Shown here: positions 54,244 to 56,267 of the stretch, piece after piece
Layout: every line of letters starts with the position of its first letter
How positions within the stretch are numbered: the stretch's first letter is position 1
NCBI GenBank assembly: GCA_018266895.1
Contig: JAFDZQ010000075.1
Location: forward strand, 1-56,267
Source of the DNA: Bacteroidota bacterium
GTDB lineage: Bacteria > Bacteroidota > Ignavibacteria > Tepidaquicellales > Tepidaquicellaceae
Reading direction: 5' to 3'
Length of the DNA stretch: 56,267 nucleotides
The notes under the pieces: generated by a model
The model's input: the letters and a program-made list of their open reading frames with translations, nothing else
What the model was told of the DNA's origin: nothing
The model's database searches: none
Translations under genes and position numbers: made by a program

Positions 54244-54726
54244 ATGATCAGTGAAAGTGAAATATGGGAAACATTGCAGAATGTAAAAGATCCGGAGATA
54301 CCTCTTATCTCTGTTGTAGATATGGGTATTATTACCGGAGTAAATGTCTCAGAAGACAACTTCGTAAATATAAAAATGACGCCTACTTTTGCCGGCTGTC
54401 CCGCCGTAAATTACATGAAGGAAGATATTATTGACAAAGTCAGTTTGCTTCCCGTATCGGGAGTAGAAGTCGAAGTTAGCTATGATGTGCAGTGGAATAC
54501 GAATATGATAACGGACAAAGGAAGGGAGATGCTTAAGGAATCAAAATTCGCGCTTCCTCAGAAACATAACGGTCTGATTCAGATAGAAATGCTTGAGAAT
54601 GTAGAATGCCCTTTTTGCCGGAGCAAAGATACGGCTCTGAAATCCTCTTTTGGTCCTACGCAATGCCGCGCTATTCATTATTGCAATAATTGCCTGCAGT
54701 CGTTTGAACAGTTCAAACCTGTCTGA
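54244..54726 (+). CDS. paaD: Fe-S/di-iron maturation protein PaaD
   Basis: The protein has 160 residues. The N-terminal MIP18 (DUF59) domain reads VKDPEIPLISVVDMGIITGV and has the TFAGCPA motif with the conserved Cys. The C-terminus has a four-cysteine zinc-ribbon-like module (CPFC..., then CNNC) typical of PaaD. It is thought to help load the iron centre of the epoxidase or the reductase cluster. It ends the paaABCD group; no paaE (reductase) follows within the window. Confidence 0.92.
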   Translation: MISESEIWETLQNVKDPEIPLISVVDMGIITGVNVSEDNFVNIKMTPTFAGCPAVNYMKEDIIDKVSLLPVSGVEVEVSYDVQWNTNMITDKGREMLKESKFALPQKHNGLIQIEMLENVECPFCRSKDTALKSSFGPTQCRAIHYCNNCLQSFEQFKPV

Positions 54727-54882
54727 ATCTGTAAAATGTTACAAGTAAAAAGATTTATGTACTGCTTTAAATAATTAATAAGTCAGATATATAAAATTCC
54801 GATAAATGTTTTATAATTATCAGTTATATACTGCTGAAGTTTTTTATTATTTTAATTAAATTTATACAAATAAAAATATTCA

Positions 54883-56267
54883 ATGAAATTAGAAGATCTG
54901 ACAACAGAGCAACAGGAAAAGATTTCGGAATTCGGGCTAAATACCTGGTATGTGCTCGAACTCCTCGGGCAATATAATAATGATCCTGATTCTGTAAGCG
55001 ATAACTGGAAAGAACTGTTCAGAACTCTTAACATAAATGATAACGGAAATAATAAAAAAGTTAAGACTAAGCAGCAGCCAGCATCAGCTCCAAGCACCTA
55101 TCAGAGTAATATCAGCATGCCTTTGCCTGCTGAAGGTGATGAAGCTGTTGTAATAAGAGGTGTAGGGGCAAAAGTAATAGAAAACATGAACAGCAGTCTG
55201 TCCGTTCCTACCGCGACTACATTCAGAACAATCCCAGTTAAAGTGCTTGAAGAAAACAGGAGAATAATAAATGAACATCTGAAAAAGAACAGAGGCGGCA
55301 AAATATCTTTTACTCATATAATCGGCTGGGCAATTGTAAAAGGAATTGCTTATGTACCTGTAATGAATAATTCGTTCACTGTCATTAACAGTGAACCGAA
55401 TCTTATAAGGAAAAAAGATGTGAACCTTGGCCTGGCGGTTGATCTTGAAAAGAAAGACGGAAGCCGCTCGCTTATTGTACCGAATATAAAGAAAGCCAAT
55501 CTTCTTGATTTCAAAAAGTATTTTGAAGCGTACAACGATATAATCAACAGATCAAGGAACAACAAAATTGAAGTTTCTGATTTTCAGGGAACAACAATAT
55601 CACTTACAAATCCCGGTACTATAGGGACAGTCGCATCCACACCGAGACTGATGATTGGTCAGGGAGCGATCATTGCAACCGGAGCAATTGACTATCCGGC
55701 GGAATATCAGGCCGTAACCAATGAAGTAATTACCGGAATAGGTCTCAGCAAAATAATGAATATCACCAGCACTTATGATCACAGAATAATACAGGGAGCG
55801 GAATCAGGATTGTTTCTGAAAATACTCAGCGATCTTCTCAGAGGCGAGGAAAACTTTTACGAAGATATATTCAGGGATCTCGGAATTCCCATGTCTCCTG
55901 TGAAATGGTATGTAGATAAAAAGGAAGAGGATTTTGGAAAAATTGAAAACATAGAAGAAATTGAAAGACAGGCAAAAGCTATTCAGCTTATAAATATGTT
56001 CAGGGTCAGAGGACATCTGCTGGCTAATCTTGATCCTCTGTATCTGAAGGTTCAGCATCATCCGGAACTTGATCCTGCAAATTACGGATTCACGGTCTGG
56101 GATTACGACAGGGATTTTATTACTGACGGACTTGCAGGACTGAGAACAGCCACGCTAAGGAAAATTCTTGATATTCTTTATCAGACTTATTGTGATAAAA
56201 TCGGTGTCGAATATAAGCATATTCAGAATCCTGAAGAAAAGAAATGGCTTCAGGACAAGATGGAACC
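54883..56267 (+). CDS. kgd: Kgd-type fused 2-oxoglutarate dehydrogenase E2/E1 (5' part)
   Basis: Only the first 461 codons are in the window; the family has about 1230. The N-terminal segment GLNTWYVLELLGQYNNDPDS matches the E1o-type tail of Kgd. A linker of low complexity follows, then an E2 acyltransferase catalytic domain (about 100-330) with FRTIPVKVLEENRRIINEHL, STPRLMIGQGAIIATGAIDY and the active-site TYDHRIIQGAESG (His 300). The thiamine-dependent E1 part begins with a RVRGHLLANLDPL motif. No lipoyl domain precedes the E2 core, as in actinobacterial Kgd/OdhA. It would convert 2-oxoglutarate to succinyl-CoA in the TCA cycle, with the E3 and lipoyl-bearing partners elsewhere. Confidence 0.93.
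   Translation, partial: MKLEDLTTEQQEKISEFGLNTWYVLELLGQYNNDPDSVSDNWKELFRTLNINDNGNNKKVKTKQQPASAPSTYQSNISMPLPAEGDEAVVIRGVGAKVIENMNSSLSVPTATTFRTIPVKVLEENRRIINEHLKKNRGGKISFTHIIGWAIVKGIAYVPVMNNSFTVINSEPNLIRKKDVNLGLAVDLEKKDGSRSLIVPNIKKANLLDFKKYFEAYNDIINRSRNNKIEVSDFQGTTISLTNPGTIGTVASTPRLMIGQGAIIATGAIDYPAEYQAVTNEVITGIGLSKIMNITSTYDHRIIQGAESGLFLKILSDLLRGEENFYEDIFRDLGIPMSPVKWYVDKKEEDFGKIENIEEIERQAKAIQLINMFRVRGHLLANLDPLYLKVQHHPELDPANYGFTVWDYDRDFITDGLAGLRTATLRKILDILYQTYCDKIGVEYKHIQNPEEKKWLQDKME

Noticed and set aside
1-56267. tRNA, rRNA, phage or IS transposase genes
   Set aside because: Intergenic regions were read for cloverleaf landmarks and open frames for integrase, transposase and phage motifs. None was convincing.

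Overview
The window looks like a chromosomal segment of a diderm, low-GC bacterium of the Bacteroidota/Chlorobi (FCB) group. The most likely home is an Ignavibacteria-type lineage, probably an environmental genome. Signs seen in the sequence: two proteins end in a type IX secretion (T9SS) sorting domain with the NYPNPFNPST motif; there are lipopolysaccharide-core genes (split heptose kinase and adenylyltransferase, GT9 heptosyltransferase), TamB, LolC/E-LolD and a TonB-dependent receptor; Shine-Dalgarno sequences are scarce; and a recurring promoter-like signal, TTG-N20-TA(n)nTTTG, resembles the Bacteroidota -33/-7 promoter. No rRNA, tRNA, CRISPR array, prophage or transposase gene was seen.

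Layout. 1-3877: palindromic dispersed repeats flank a minus-strand cluster hisS - unknown gene - lgt - glutaredoxin-like gene; a MITE-like inverted-repeat element lies upstream of hisS. 3878-6771: a small membrane protein and a secreted YCF48/BNR-type beta-propeller with a T9SS tail. 6912-11066: an RND efflux pump (adaptor plus permease, no TolC). 11422-17090: mostly unknown small genes around a CueO-like multicopper oxidase that combines a twin-arginine-like N-terminus with a T9SS tail. 17255-19299: trigger factor and ClpP. 19566-25373: two GT-C type membrane glycosyltransferases with TPR-like tails and a GT9 heptosyltransferase. 25381-33073: a closely packed minus-strand run, a ClpB-like half protein, an SbnI/ParB-like protein, LolC/E, LolD, PstB, PhoU and a TonB-dependent receptor. 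33385-41680: a second minus-strand run, hldE1 - hldE2 - tamB - rnr. 41962-43289: a GNAT acetyltransferase and a MerC-like protein. 43601-50419: two tandem giant secreted propeller proteins with dockerin-like C-termini, each closed by a strong terminator. 50603-51748: an exported TPR protein. 52032-56267: paaABCD (phenylacetyl-CoA epoxidase) followed by the 5' part of a Kgd-type fused E2/E1 2-oxoglutarate dehydrogenase, cut by the window end.

How the parts fit: much of the window serves the cell envelope, with lipoprotein maturation and sorting (Lgt, LolC/E, LolD), outer-membrane assembly (TamB), LPS core (HldE1/HldE2, GT9), surface secretion (T9SS clients) and efflux. A second theme is proteostasis and RNA turnover (trigger factor, ClpP, half-ClpB, RNase R), and a third is aromatic catabolism feeding the TCA cycle (PaaABCD beside Kgd).

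Most notable: the RNase R winged-helix N-terminus is encoded upstream of any ATG/GTG/TTG start and overlaps the tamB stop; a ClpB-like protein consists only of M-domain plus AAA2 and has an SbnI-like (free-serine-kinase/ParB-fold) neighbour; and six promoters share an exactly 20-nt spacer.
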